Shown: one piece after another, positions 14,470 through 22,022 of the stretch
How the letters are laid out: each line of letters begins with the position of its first letter
Numbering within the stretch: the stretch's first letter is position 1
From: Fluviibacter sp964604465
Lineage (GTDB): Bacteria > Pseudomonadota > Gammaproteobacteria > Burkholderiales > Rhodocyclaceae
DNA length: 33,512 bases
Direction: 5' to 3'
Assembly (NCBI GenBank): GCA_964604465.1
Contig: CAZRYZ010000012.1
Coordinates: forward strand, 1 to 33,512
Program-made: the position numbers and the translations under genes
The notes under the pieces: model-generated
What the model was told of the DNA's origin: nothing
Databases searched by the model: none
The model's input: only the letters and a program-made list of their open reading frames with translations

Positions 14470-14928
14470 ATGAATATAGACTATAAGCGTCCGGAATCGG
14501 TGCTGGTCGTAATCCACACGCCCGATCTGCAATGCCTGCTGCTGGAACGTGCACGACATCCTGGCTACTGGCAATCTGTGACGGGTAGTCGCGAAGGCAA
14601 CGAAACCTTTCTAGAGACCGCAGTGCGCGAGGTGGAAGAAGAAACCGGCCTTGCCGTTGGGGCAGATGAGTTCCTCAGCTGGCCCGGTGAGAATGTCTAC
14701 ACCATCATGCCCGAATGGCGACATCGTTACGCCCCGGACGTCACGCACAATCGTGAACGCGTGTTCTCGCTGTGCCTACCTTCTCCTGTCGATATTCGGA
14801 TAGCCCCTGATGAACACCGTGCCTGGCGCTGGCTGCCCTGCACCGAGGCGGCTGCCGCCTGCTTCTCTGCCAGCAACCGCGATGCGATTCTCGCCCTCGA
14901 CAGCCTGCAGGGTATGCCCCGCCTGTAA
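14470..14928 (+). CDS. nudB: Dihydroneopterin triphosphate diphosphatase
   Basis: A 152-residue Nudix hydrolase. NudB removes pyrophosphate from dihydroneopterin triphosphate early in folate synthesis. It begins MNIDYKRPESVLVVI, typical of the group. The Nudix box spans residues 39-61: G39, E45, R53-E54-V55 and E57-E58-x-G60-L61. The YWQSVTGS segment before it and the E-H-R-A-W-R-W-L motif (about 118-125) are characteristic of NudB. AGG lies just upstream of the ATG. It is 22 nt after the barstar-like gene, probably the end of the DUF502-aspS transcription unit, since argB has its own candidate promoter. Confidence 0.9.
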   Translation: MNIDYKRPESVLVVIHTPDLQCLLLERARHPGYWQSVTGSREGNETFLETAVREVEEETGLAVGADEFLSWPGENVYTIMPEWRHRYAPDVTHNRERVFSLCLPSPVDIRIAPDEHRAWRWLPCTEAAAACFSASNRDAILALDSLQGMPRL

Positions 14929-14935
14929 TATCGCT

Positions 14936-14963
14936 TTGCGATCATTCGTCGGCTCGTTACAAT
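14936..14963 (+). promoter_or_regulatory. Candidate promoter of argB
   Basis: TTGCGA, 16-base spacer, TACAAT; a start near 14970 leaves a leader of about 40 nt. Good -10, moderate -35. Confidence 0.5.
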
Positions 14964-15011
14964 CGCCAGGTACGCAGACTTTCATCCCGACCATCGATTG
15001 ACCTGACTTTT

Positions 15012-15905
15012 ATGCATATCGCCCAAACTCCCGAGCACACGACCCTGGAAGCCAAGGTTCTGGCCGAAGCCCTGCCTTTCCTCAAGCGTTTTCATGGCAA
15101 GACCATCGTCGTGAAATACGGCGGCAATGCGATGACGGAAGAGCGCCTGAAACAATCATTCGCGAACGATGTAGTGCTACTCAAGCTGGTCGGTCTGAAC
15201 CCAGTGGTCGTGCATGGTGGCGGCCCGCAGATTGAACAGATGCTGACCCAGGTCGGCAAGAAGGGGGAATTTATTCAGGGCATGCGTGTCACGGATGCCG
15301 AGACCATGCGCGTCGTGGAGATGGTGCTGGGCGGCGAAGTGAACAAGGACATCGTCGGCCTCATCAATCAGAACGGTGGCAAGGCGGTCGGCCTGACCGG
15401 TAAGGATGCTGGCCTGATCCGTGCCAAAAAGCTGATGCTGCCCAAGCAGGGCAGTCCCAGCGAACTGATCGACATCGGTCTGGTCGGCGACATCCAGCAG
15501 ATTGACCCGTCGATCGTGCACCATCTGGTCACCGGTGCCTTCATTCCGGTGATCGCACCCATTGGCTTTGGACCGGATGGCGAAACCTACAACATCAACG
15601 CCGACGTGGTTGCCGGCAAAATGGCCGAGGTTCTCGGTGCCGAAAAACTGGTGCTTCTCACCAACACACCGGGCGTCCTCGATAAGGATGGCAATCTGGT
15701 CACCGACCTGACACCCCGCGATATCGACAACATGGTTGCTGATGGCACCCTCTCCGGCGGCATGCTGCCAAAGATCTCGTCAGCGCTAGATGCCGCGCGC
15801 AACGGCGTCAAAGGCGTCCATATTATTGATGGCCGTGTGCCGCACGCTCTGCTGCTGGAAATCCTGACGCAGCACGGCGTAGGCACCATGATCCGCTCGA
15901 GCTGA
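15012..15905 (+). CDS. argB: Acetylglutamate kinase
   Basis: A 297-residue amino acid kinase that phosphorylates N-acetyl-L-glutamate, the second step of arginine synthesis. Visible motifs: KYGGNAM (substrate and phosphate loop, about 35-41), VVHGGGPQI (about 67-75), TGKDAGLIRAKK, and the C-terminal nucleotide region VLLTNTPGVLDKDG with DGTLSGGMLPK. The N-terminal helix (LEAKVLAEALPFLKRFHGK) is the type seen in arginine-inhibited hexameric enzymes, so feedback inhibition is plausible. The HAD nucleotidase gene follows 15 nt later, a linkage common in betaproteobacteria. Confidence 0.97.
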   Translation: MHIAQTPEHTTLEAKVLAEALPFLKRFHGKTIVVKYGGNAMTEERLKQSFANDVVLLKLVGLNPVVVHGGGPQIEQMLTQVGKKGEFIQGMRVTDAETMRVVEMVLGGEVNKDIVGLINQNGGKAVGLTGKDAGLIRAKKLMLPKQGSPSELIDIGLVGDIQQIDPSIVHHLVTGAFIPVIAPIGFGPDGETYNINADVVAGKMAEVLGAEKLVLLTNTPGVLDKDGNLVTDLTPRDIDNMVADGTLSGGMLPKISSALDAARNGVKGVHIIDGRVPHALLLEILTQHGVGTMIRSS

Positions 15906-15920
15906 TCGCAGGCTCCCGGG

Positions 15921-16601
15921 GTGCTTCTGCATGCCAAGTCCCGAGCACCCGTCTGGGTATTCGATCTCGACGACACGCTGCATCACGCCACGCCTTACAT
16001 CTTCCCGCATATCAACCGGGCGATGACCGCCTACATCGAGCGCCATCTGGCTCTCGACCATGCGGCGGCCACCGAGCTACGCCAGCGCTACTGGCAGCGC
16101 TACGGTGCCACCTTGCTGGGTCTGATTCGCCATCATGGTATCGACCCGCATCATTTTCTTGCCGAAACGCACGATTTTGATGATCTGGGCTCGCTCCTGA
16201 TCACGGCGCCGGCACTCCTTAACACCCTGCGAGAACTGCCGGGCCGGCGCATCATCTTCTCGAATGCGCCCCGTCCCTATACCTTTGAGGTGCTAAGACT
16301 GAGTGGTCTCTTACCCCTGTTCGACGCAGTCTACACCGTCGAGTCCTTCAACTTTGAACCCAAGCCTCTGCGTAGCGGCTTCATGAAGCTTCTGCAGCGC
16401 GAAGCCGTGCGTGCCTCACAGTGCATCATGATTGAGGACAGCCTCGCCAATCTCGTGATGGCGAAGCGTCTGGGCATGCACACGGTATGGCTGACACGCT
16501 CCCTGCGCAGCAGCCCGTGGGTCGATCACAAGCTGCGCCGTATTACCGATCTGCGTTATCTGGCCGCCTGGAGCCAGCGCGCGGCTTGCGGCGCAAAATA
16601 G
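15921..16601 (+). CDS. HAD-family pyrimidine 5'-nucleotidase
   Basis: A 226-residue haloacid dehalogenase-like phosphatase of the SDT1/pyrimidine 5'-nucleotidase group. Motif I is FDLDDTLHH with D15 as the nucleophile and D17; motif II is FSNAPR; a lysine in NFEPKPL serves motif III; motif IV is IEDSLANL. A helical cap lies between motifs I and II. It probably dephosphorylates pyrimidine nucleoside monophosphates in the cytoplasm, by family. It starts at a GTG with AGG upstream, the only plausible start. The last 46 bp run antisense into the end of hemB. The betaproteobacterial slmA that often follows this gene is absent here. Confidence 0.85.
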   Translation: MLLHAKSRAPVWVFDLDDTLHHATPYIFPHINRAMTAYIERHLALDHAAATELRQRYWQRYGATLLGLIRHHGIDPHHFLAETHDFDDLGSLLITAPALLNTLRELPGRRIIFSNAPRPYTFEVLRLSGLLPLFDAVYTVESFNFEPKPLRSGFMKLLQREAVRASQCIMIEDSLANLVMAKRLGMHTVWLTRSLRSSPWVDHKLRRITDLRYLAAWSQRAACGAK

Positions 16602-17575
16602 GTCAGGATCATATCGGCACCGGCACGCTTGAACGCCAGCAGGCTTTCCATGACCACCTTCTCCTCATCCAGCCAGCCGTTCTGGGCCGCGGCCTTAAGC
16701 ATCGCATACTCCCCACTGACCTGATAGACGGCCGTTGGGCGTTCAAACTTATCCTTGATCCGGCGCACGATATCCAGGTACGGCATTCCCGGTTTGATCA
16801 TCACGATATCTGCACCTTCAGCCAGATCCAGCGCCACTTCGTGCAGCGCTTCATGGGTATTGGCCGGATCCATCTGGTATGTCATCTTGTTGCCCTTGCC
16901 CAGCTGGCCGGCCGAGCCGACAGCATCGCGGAACGGGCCATAAAAGGCCGAGGCATACTTGGCACTGTAAGCCATGATGCGGGTATTCACATGGCCCGCT
17001 GCCTCCAGGGCCACCCGGATGCGGCCAATACGGCCGTCCATCATGTCAGACGGCGCCACCATATCCACCCCTGCGGCAGCCTGCATGGTTGCCTGGCGGA
17101 CCAGCATGTCGAGCGTGACATCATTGAGGACATAACCCTGCGCATCAATGATGCCATCCTGGCCATGCGAGGTATACGGATCAAGCGCGACATCCGTGAT
17201 GACGGCCAGTTCGGGAAAACGCGCCTTGATAGCTTTGACCACACGCGGCACCAGACCATCGGGATTCGCCGCCTCAACACCGTCCGGTGTTTTAAGCGCG
17301 GCATCAATCACGGGAAACAGGGCAACCGCCGGGATCCCCAGTGCAACCACCTCGGCCAGATGTTCGAGTAGCGTATCAGGCGAATAGCGAAAGACACCGG
17401 GCATGGAGGTAATGGCCTCGCAGACCCCCGAACCTTCGCGGACGAAAACGGGATAAATCAGATCATCCGTGCTCAGATGATGCTCACGTACCAGCCGACG
17501 GGTGGCGTCATCCACACGCACACGGCGCGGGCGAATAAGAGGAAAACGGGCATGTAGCGAATGTTGATCAGGCAT
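16556..17575 (-). CDS. hemB: Delta-aminolevulinic acid dehydratase (porphobilinogen synthase)
   Basis: A 339-residue enzyme that condenses two 5-aminolevulinate molecules to porphobilinogen in haem synthesis. The Schiff-base lysines are K206 (YSAKYAS) and K261 (MIKPGMP). The metal loop reads DVALDPYTSHGQDG (128-141), so the three zinc cysteines of the E. coli type are replaced by A130, D132 and D140: this is the magnesium-dependent type. The ATG at 17575 is preferred over a GTG 3 codons earlier; GAAGAAG lies immediately upstream. It overlaps the engB 3' end by 8 bases, so the two are coupled, and its last 46 bases are antisense to the HAD nucleotidase. Confidence 0.96.
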   Translation of the reverse strand: MPDQHSLHARFPLIRPRRVRVDDATRRLVREHHLSTDDLIYPVFVREGSGVCEAITSMPGVFRYSPDTLLEHLAEVVALGIPAVALFPVIDAALKTPDGVEAANPDGLVPRVVKAIKARFPELAVITDVALDPYTSHGQDGIIDAQGYVLNDVTLDMLVRQATMQAAAGVDMVAPSDMMDGRIGRIRVALEAAGHVNTRIMAYSAKYASAFYGPFRDAVGSAGQLGKGNKMTYQMDPANTHEALHEVALDLAEGADIVMIKPGMPYLDIVRRIKDKFERPTAVYQVSGEYAMLKAAAQNGWLDEEKVVMESLLAFKRAGADMILTYFAPQAARWLQAAR

Positions 17576-18389
17576 CTTCTTCACCAGTCACGAGCTTGGA
17601 GTTATCGCACCCCTCGATGGGCGGGGGTGCCTCATTGTCGCACAGCCCCAGCCAGCGCTTGAGCACGGTTGCCGCTTCGGCGACCCCCTGACGCTTCAGG
17701 CTGGAGAACAACTGGACACTGACTGGGCAGCCCAGATCCGCCAGCTCTGCCCTGACATGGCGGAGGGCCTTCGTCTGCTCCTGTCGAGACAATTTATCCG
17801 ACTTTGACAACAGGACATGAATCGGCCGACCCGTCGGGGCAAACCATTCCAGCATCTGCCAATCCATATCGGTAAGTGGCCGACGGCTGTCCATAATAAC
17901 CACCAGGCCCTTCAGGGGCTCCCGCGTCTGCAGGTAGGGTCCGAGGAGCACGTCCCACTGCTTGCGTACATCCTCCGGTACCTTGGCAAAACCATAGCCG
18001 GGCAAGTCCACGAAATAGCGATCCGGCGCCACCGAGAAGTAATTCAAATGTTGGGTGCGGCCCGGGGTTTTGGACACATACGCCAGACGGGTTTTACCGG
18101 CCAGGGAGTTGATCGCCGACGACTTGCCCGCATTGGAACGGCCGACAAAGGCTACCTCGGCCACGGCATCCCCCGGCGTATCCCGCAGTTTGGCCACCGT
18201 CGTCAGAAACTCAGTGCGCGGAAAGGGGTGGGCATGGCCCGGATTTTTGCTCGGGACAGGCACAGCTTTAGTGGGTTCTGACGTCTTGGCCGACCGCTTG
18301 ACCGGATTTTTACCCGGAGTTGCTGCTTTTTTGGGCAGCGTTTTGAGCGGTTTTTTGGACGCCGATTTCAAAGTTTGGATATCTGACAC
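17568..18389 (-). CDS. engB: Ribosome biogenesis GTPase EngB (YihA/YsxC)
   Basis: A 273-residue GTPase needed for maturation of the large ribosomal subunit. G motifs: G1 GRSNAGKSS (83-91), G2 region KTPGRTQ (107-113), G3 DLPGYG (128-133), G4 SKSD (195-198) and the G5-like SSLKRQG. The core starts near residue 55 (HPFPRTEFLTTV). The preceding ~50 residues are rich in lysine, proline, alanine and serine (KKPLKTLPKKAATPGKN), an extension that makes the protein longer than the usual 200-220. Start is GTG with GAGG 6-7 bases upstream; no other start fits. First gene of engB-hemB, divergent from cytochrome c4. Confidence 0.95.
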   Translation of the reverse strand: MSDIQTLKSASKKPLKTLPKKAATPGKNPVKRSAKTSEPTKAVPVPSKNPGHAHPFPRTEFLTTVAKLRDTPGDAVAEVAFVGRSNAGKSSAINSLAGKTRLAYVSKTPGRTQHLNYFSVAPDRYFVDLPGYGFAKVPEDVRKQWDVLLGPYLQTREPLKGLVVIMDSRRPLTDMDWQMLEWFAPTGRPIHVLLSKSDKLSRQEQTKALRHVRAELADLGCPVSVQLFSSLKRQGVAEAATVLKRWLGLCDNEAPPPIEGCDNSKLVTGEEDA

Positions 18390-18488
18390 AGTACGCCTCG
18401 TTGATGTTGTATTAGAATAACAGCCTTAACGATGAATACACCCTTCGTTCCCGAAGGGTTTGCTAACCAATCTGTTTGGAGTGTGGAC

Positions 18489-19142
18489 ATGATCCGTGCT
18501 GTCGCATTCGCCCTGATGTGCTCTGTCAGCGCCCTGGCAATCGCCCAAGAACCTGCCGCCAAGGCTGCCCCGGCAGCTGCTGCGTCGACCGACGCACCAG
18601 CCATTGTCAAGAACGTTTGCGCTGCCTGTCACGGCACCGATGGCAACAGCAGCATCCCGGCCAACCCGAATCTGGCCGGTCAGCATGCTGCCTACCTGTC
18701 CAAGCAGCTCCATAACTTCAAGGCCTCGGCCGATGGCAAACCGCCCCTGCGTGAAAACGCTGTCATGAATGGCATGGCTGCGCCGCTGACGGATGACGAT
18801 ATCAAGGCATTGTCGCAATATTTCGCAAAGCAGACACAAAAGCCTGCGGTAGCCCACGACGAAAAGCTAGCCACCGAAGGTCGCAAGCTCTGGCGTGCCG
18901 GTGATATGAAGAAAGGCATCCCTGCCTGCTCGGGTTGCCATGGCGTTGCCGGTTCGGGCCTGCCTGCCCAGTATCCGATGCTGTCCGGTCAGCATCCGGA
19001 ATATATCGTCGCCCAGCTGCAACAATTCCGTGACGGCGTCCGCGCCAACGATCCGGAAGGCATGATGCGCATGATTGCCGCCAAAATGACCGACAAGCAG
19101 ATGGCAGCCGTTGCCGAGTACGCGGCGGGTCTTCGCCAGTAA
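18489..19142 (+). CDS. Di-haem cytochrome c4
   Basis: A 217-residue periplasmic cytochrome with a signal peptide (MIRAVAFALMCSVSALAIA, cleavage about residue 19-20), a short Ala-rich linker, and two haem c sites, CAACH (44-48) and CSGCH (147-151). The two class I domains are homologous (each has L-x-G-Q-H-x-x-Y and a later methionine-rich segment supplying the axial Met). Cytochrome c4 carries electrons from the bc1 complex to terminal oxidases. The ATG at 18489 is chosen over one 19 codons upstream because it gives a normal signal peptide and follows GGAG. Divergent from engB, as commonly seen in betaproteobacteria; ended by a strong terminator. Confidence 0.95.
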   Translation: MIRAVAFALMCSVSALAIAQEPAAKAAPAAAASTDAPAIVKNVCAACHGTDGNSSIPANPNLAGQHAAYLSKQLHNFKASADGKPPLRENAVMNGMAAPLTDDDIKALSQYFAKQTQKPAVAHDEKLATEGRKLWRAGDMKKGIPACSGCHGVAGSGLPAQYPMLSGQHPEYIVAQLQQFRDGVRANDPEGMMRMIAAKMTDKQMAAVAEYAAGLRQ

Positions 19143-19163
19143 CTCAGGGTTTCTGGCTCATAC

Positions 19164-19190
19164 AAGGCAGCCTGCGGGCTGCCTTTTTTA
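19164..19190 (+). terminator. Rho-independent terminator of cytochrome c4
   Basis: AAGGCAGCC, loop TGCG, GGCTGCCTT, then a run of T on the plus strand. The T-run itself supplies the stop codon (TTA read as TAA) of the convergent DUF455 gene, so the terminator directly abuts that gene. Confidence 0.88.
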
Positions 19191-19988
19191 TTGGCCAACG
19201 AGTGCCGCAATCTCGTCGACGTCAAATCCGGCTGCTCGCCGGGCCGCAGTATTCAACGGTCGACGTGGCCAAGGCGCTCGGTAGCGTTCAATGAGTGTCA
19301 GATAAGTCTGGGCAACCGGCCACTGTTCACGTTCACACAACTGGCGAAACCAGAAATCACCCAGGGCCACGTGGCGCACTTCATCCCGGGCGATGACGGA
19401 CAACGCCCGCAGAACCGGTTTGTCACCAATCCCCTGAAAGCTCCGGAAAATCGGTGGCATCGCATCCAGTCCGCGAGCTTCCATCAGTCGTGGCACCAGC
19501 GCCATGCGCACCAACACATCCTCTGCCGTCTGCTCAGCCAGATTCCAGAGACCGGCATGCGCCGGTAGATCACCGTAGGCAACATTCAGTTGCGCCAGCT
19601 GCTCGGCGATCAGACTGAAATGATAGGACTCCTCGATCGCCACCTCCAGCCAGTCCCGCACGAAATTAGCGCCCAGCGCATGAAATCGCCACGCGGCATC
19701 AAGCGCAAGGTTAATGGCGTTGAATTCGATGTGCGCGATGGCATGCAATAACGCAGCCCGACCCTCGCGATCGACGGCCCGACGCTGCGGTAGCGCATCG
19801 GGCGCGACACACACGGGCCGTAATGGCCGACCGATATCGGTACACGGCGGCGGCGCTCCCAATGCTGCCAGGGCCGCGTCATCCACATGGCGCACATAAG
19901 GTATCAGCGCATCAACGGCGGCACATTTTGTCGCGACGTCGGTCGCTGACCACGCCGCGTGGAGCAAGACTGACAAACCCTGAGTCAT
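19188..19988 (-). CDS. DUF455 family ferritin-like protein
   Basis: A 266-residue, mainly helical protein of the DUF455 family, placed in the ferritin-like superfamily. Carboxylate and histidine motifs suited to a di-iron centre are visible: HAIAHIEFNAI, IEESYHFSLI and IARDEVRHVALGDFW, that is glutamates followed by E-x2-H type motifs. Some members are annotated as tRNA-hydroxylase-like, but I know of no established substrate. Starts at ATG 19988, 4 nt after the bioC stop and without a strong ribosome binding site, so it is probably translated by coupling as the third gene of bioB-bioC-DUF455. Confidence 0.82.
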   Translation of the reverse strand: MTQGLSVLLHAAWSATDVATKCAAVDALIPYVRHVDDAALAALGAPPPCTDIGRPLRPVCVAPDALPQRRAVDREGRAALLHAIAHIEFNAINLALDAAWRFHALGANFVRDWLEVAIEESYHFSLIAEQLAQLNVAYGDLPAHAGLWNLAEQTAEDVLVRMALVPRLMEARGLDAMPPIFRSFQGIGDKPVLRALSVIARDEVRHVALGDFWFRQLCEREQWPVAQTYLTLIERYRAPWPRRPLNTAARRAAGFDVDEIAALVGQ

Positions 19989-19992
19989 GGGC

Positions 19993-20958
19993 TTACGGCT
20001 GGCGGGGTACCTGGCCCGGGCGGGTCATGAACTGGATAACCGCCCGACCATCTTCATGCTGGCGGGGCGCGACCTTCCAGGCATGCCCCTGTATCAGCTC
20101 GAATGTCAGCCGGTAGCGTCCCTCGGCATCTCTAGGCCAATGTTCGAACACCCGCCACCAGAAATGCCGGGAACGCAATCCACGAAATGGATTTTCAACC
20201 ATTTGCGCAGCCACCGACCCCGCCCCCTGGAGTTCGCGCAAGGCACGCCAGGGATCCTCATAGGTCAGCGTCAGAATTTCCATATCCATCACCGGGTCGG
20301 CAAATCCAGCATGCACCAGCATATCCCCGACATCATGCATGTCAGTGTAAGCAATCATGCTATCGGCCAAACCCGGACTGACGGCGTGAAGTGCCTGGCG
20401 CAATTCTTTCAGTGTATCCGGCCCGAACAGGCTGAACATGAAAAGCCCCCCGATAGCGAGCACCCGATTCGCCTCCGCCAAGGCCGCGGGGAGATCATCT
20501 AGCCAATGCAACATGGCATTCGACCAGACCAGATCCACGCACTGCGTTGTCAGCGGCAACGCAACGGCGCGCCCCGCCAGACGAGGATTTTTCGAGGAAC
20601 GTCTTGAGGGCAACAGTCGTTGCATAAAACTGCGCGCCGCCTGTTCCGAGAGCCGACCCTCGTGCAGCAGCGCCGTGCTGGCATCCACCCCCACCCAAGT
20701 GGCCTCGGGGTAGCACTGTTGCAACATCAGACGATCTGCACCGAGACCACAGCCCAGATCAAGAATCCGCGCGGGACTGAGTCGCACCATCTCCAGACGC
20801 TCGGCCATACGTCGCGCCATTTCTCGGTAGAGAAAGTCGTTGTCAGCAAACCGCGGTGCAACCCGATCGAAGGCGCGACGAATCAGCGCATCCCTAAAAC
20901 ACGGTTTGCGCCTCGCGCTCTGAGGCTGGGGCTGGGGTGGGGAGACCTCCCCCGCCAT
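19993..20958 (-). CDS. bioC: Malonyl-ACP O-methyltransferase BioC
   Basis: A 321-residue class I SAM-dependent methyltransferase. BioC methylates malonyl-ACP so that the fatty acid system can build pimeloyl-ACP for biotin. The SAM site is ILDLGCGLGADRL (motif I, E/D-x-G-x-G-x-G), followed by GVDAS and the post-II segment DLVWSNAMLHWLDDLPAAL, which is typical of BioC. The RAFDRVAPRFADNDFL start of the domain fits too. The ATG at 20958 overlaps the bioB stop as TGATG, tying it to bioB; the frame extends 39 codons upstream inside bioB but without family similarity. Adjacent bioB makes the BioC assignment strong. Confidence 0.9.
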   Translation of the reverse strand: MAGEVSPPQPQPQSARRKPCFRDALIRRAFDRVAPRFADNDFLYREMARRMAERLEMVRLSPARILDLGCGLGADRLMLQQCYPEATWVGVDASTALLHEGRLSEQAARSFMQRLLPSRRSSKNPRLAGRAVALPLTTQCVDLVWSNAMLHWLDDLPAALAEANRVLAIGGLFMFSLFGPDTLKELRQALHAVSPGLADSMIAYTDMHDVGDMLVHAGFADPVMDMEILTLTYEDPWRALRELQGAGSVAAQMVENPFRGLRSRHFWWRVFEHWPRDAEGRYRLTFELIQGHAWKVAPRQHEDGRAVIQFMTRPGQVPRQP

Positions 20959-21968
20959 CAGACGCCTTTCAGGCCCAGTGTGGCGAACAGTTTCTGATCG
21001 CGCGAGGTATTGGGGTTCCCGGTCGTCAGCAGCTGCTCGCCATAAAAGATCGAGTTGGCACCGGCAAAGAAACACAGCGCCTGCAATTCATCCGACATCT
21101 CCTGACGGCCTGCCGACAGACGGACCCACGACGTGGGCATCGTGATGCGTGCGGCCGCAATCATGCGCACGAATTCGATCCCGTCGACCGGGTCCACGCC
21201 TGCCATGGGCGTTCCGGGAATCGGCACCAGGTTATTGATGGGCACCGAATCCGGTACCGGGTCGAGATTCGCCAGCTGCGCAATCAGTGCTGCACGATTC
21301 TTCCGGTTTTCGCCCATCCCGACGATACCGCCAGAACAGACATGAATGCCCGCCTGGCGCACGCGATCGAGCGTGTCGAGACGATCTTCATGCGTATGCG
21401 TGCTGATGACTTCCTGATAATAGGCCGAGTCGGTATCCAGGTTGTGGTTGTAATAATCCAAACCCGCGGTTGCCAACTTTTCAGCCTGACCGGGTTTCAG
21501 CATCCCCAGCGTCACACAGGTTTCCAGGCCTAGTGCCTTGACGGACTGGACCATATCGACAACCTGGTCCAGATCTTTGTCCTTCGGGCCACGCCACGCG
21601 GCACCCATGCAGAAACGCGAAGACCCCGCCGCCTTGGCCGCCTTGGCCGCAGTGATGACATCCTCTTTTGACATCAGCGCTTCCCGACCCACCTCGGTAT
21701 CATATCGTGCTGACTGCGAGCAGTAGCCGCAATCTTCGGAGCAACCACCGGTCTTGATCGACAGCAAAGTCGAGCGCTGCACGGCATTCTCATCGAAATG
21801 CTCGGCATGAACGGCGTGCGCCCTGGCGAGCAGTGACATGAACGGCAGCTCGATCAGCTCAAGCACGGCCTCGGTCGACCAACGCCCCGTTCCAGTCGAT
21901 CGCAGCATAACATCGTGTTGCTTCGAGCGCGGTGGCACAAAATTCAGGGGGATTGTCTCTGTTTGCAT
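20958..21968 (-). CDS. bioB: Biotin synthase
   Basis: A 336-residue radical SAM enzyme that inserts sulphur into dethiobiotin, the last step of biotin synthesis. The 4Fe-4S/SAM motif C-x3-C-x2-C is C76-S-E-D-C80-G-Y-C83. Other conserved parts: YNHNLDT, GGIVGMGE, and the C-terminal GANSIFYGEQLLTTGN; the arginine in VRLSAGR belongs to the 2Fe-2S site. About 22 residues at the N-terminus are an extension relative to E. coli BioB. The ATG at 21968 (GGTGGA upstream) is preferred to a GTG 4 codons earlier. First gene of bioB-bioC-DUF455, divergent from comF across about 54 bp with a perfect palindrome. Confidence 0.97.
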   Translation of the reverse strand: MQTETIPLNFVPPRSKQHDVMLRSTGTGRWSTEAVLELIELPFMSLLARAHAVHAEHFDENAVQRSTLLSIKTGGCSEDCGYCSQSARYDTEVGREALMSKEDVITAAKAAKAAGSSRFCMGAAWRGPKDKDLDQVVDMVQSVKALGLETCVTLGMLKPGQAEKLATAGLDYYNHNLDTDSAYYQEVISTHTHEDRLDTLDRVRQAGIHVCSGGIVGMGENRKNRAALIAQLANLDPVPDSVPINNLVPIPGTPMAGVDPVDGIEFVRMIAAARITMPTSWVRLSAGRQEMSDELQALCFFAGANSIFYGEQLLTTGNPNTSRDQKLFATLGLKGV

Positions 21969-22006
21969 AGGGAATTCCACCGATAGCGGTCAATGGCTGG
22001 GGTAAA

Positions 22007-22020
22007 GGCATAATTATGCC
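22007..22020. promoter_or_regulatory. Perfect 14-bp palindrome between bioB and comF
   Basis: GGCATAATTATGCC is identical on both strands and contains a -10-like CATAAT facing each way. It lies 38 bp before the bioB start and ends 2 bp before the comF start, in the only intergenic space shared by the two divergent genes. It could be a repressor operator, a back-to-back -10, or both. It does not resemble the BirA (TTGTAACC-type) or BioR (TTATAGATAA) operators I know. Confidence 0.4.
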
Positions 22021-22022
22021 CT

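Noticed and set aside
16487..17371. 294-codon plus-strand open frame opposite hemB
   Set aside because: Shadow of hemB; no domain pattern or start signal.
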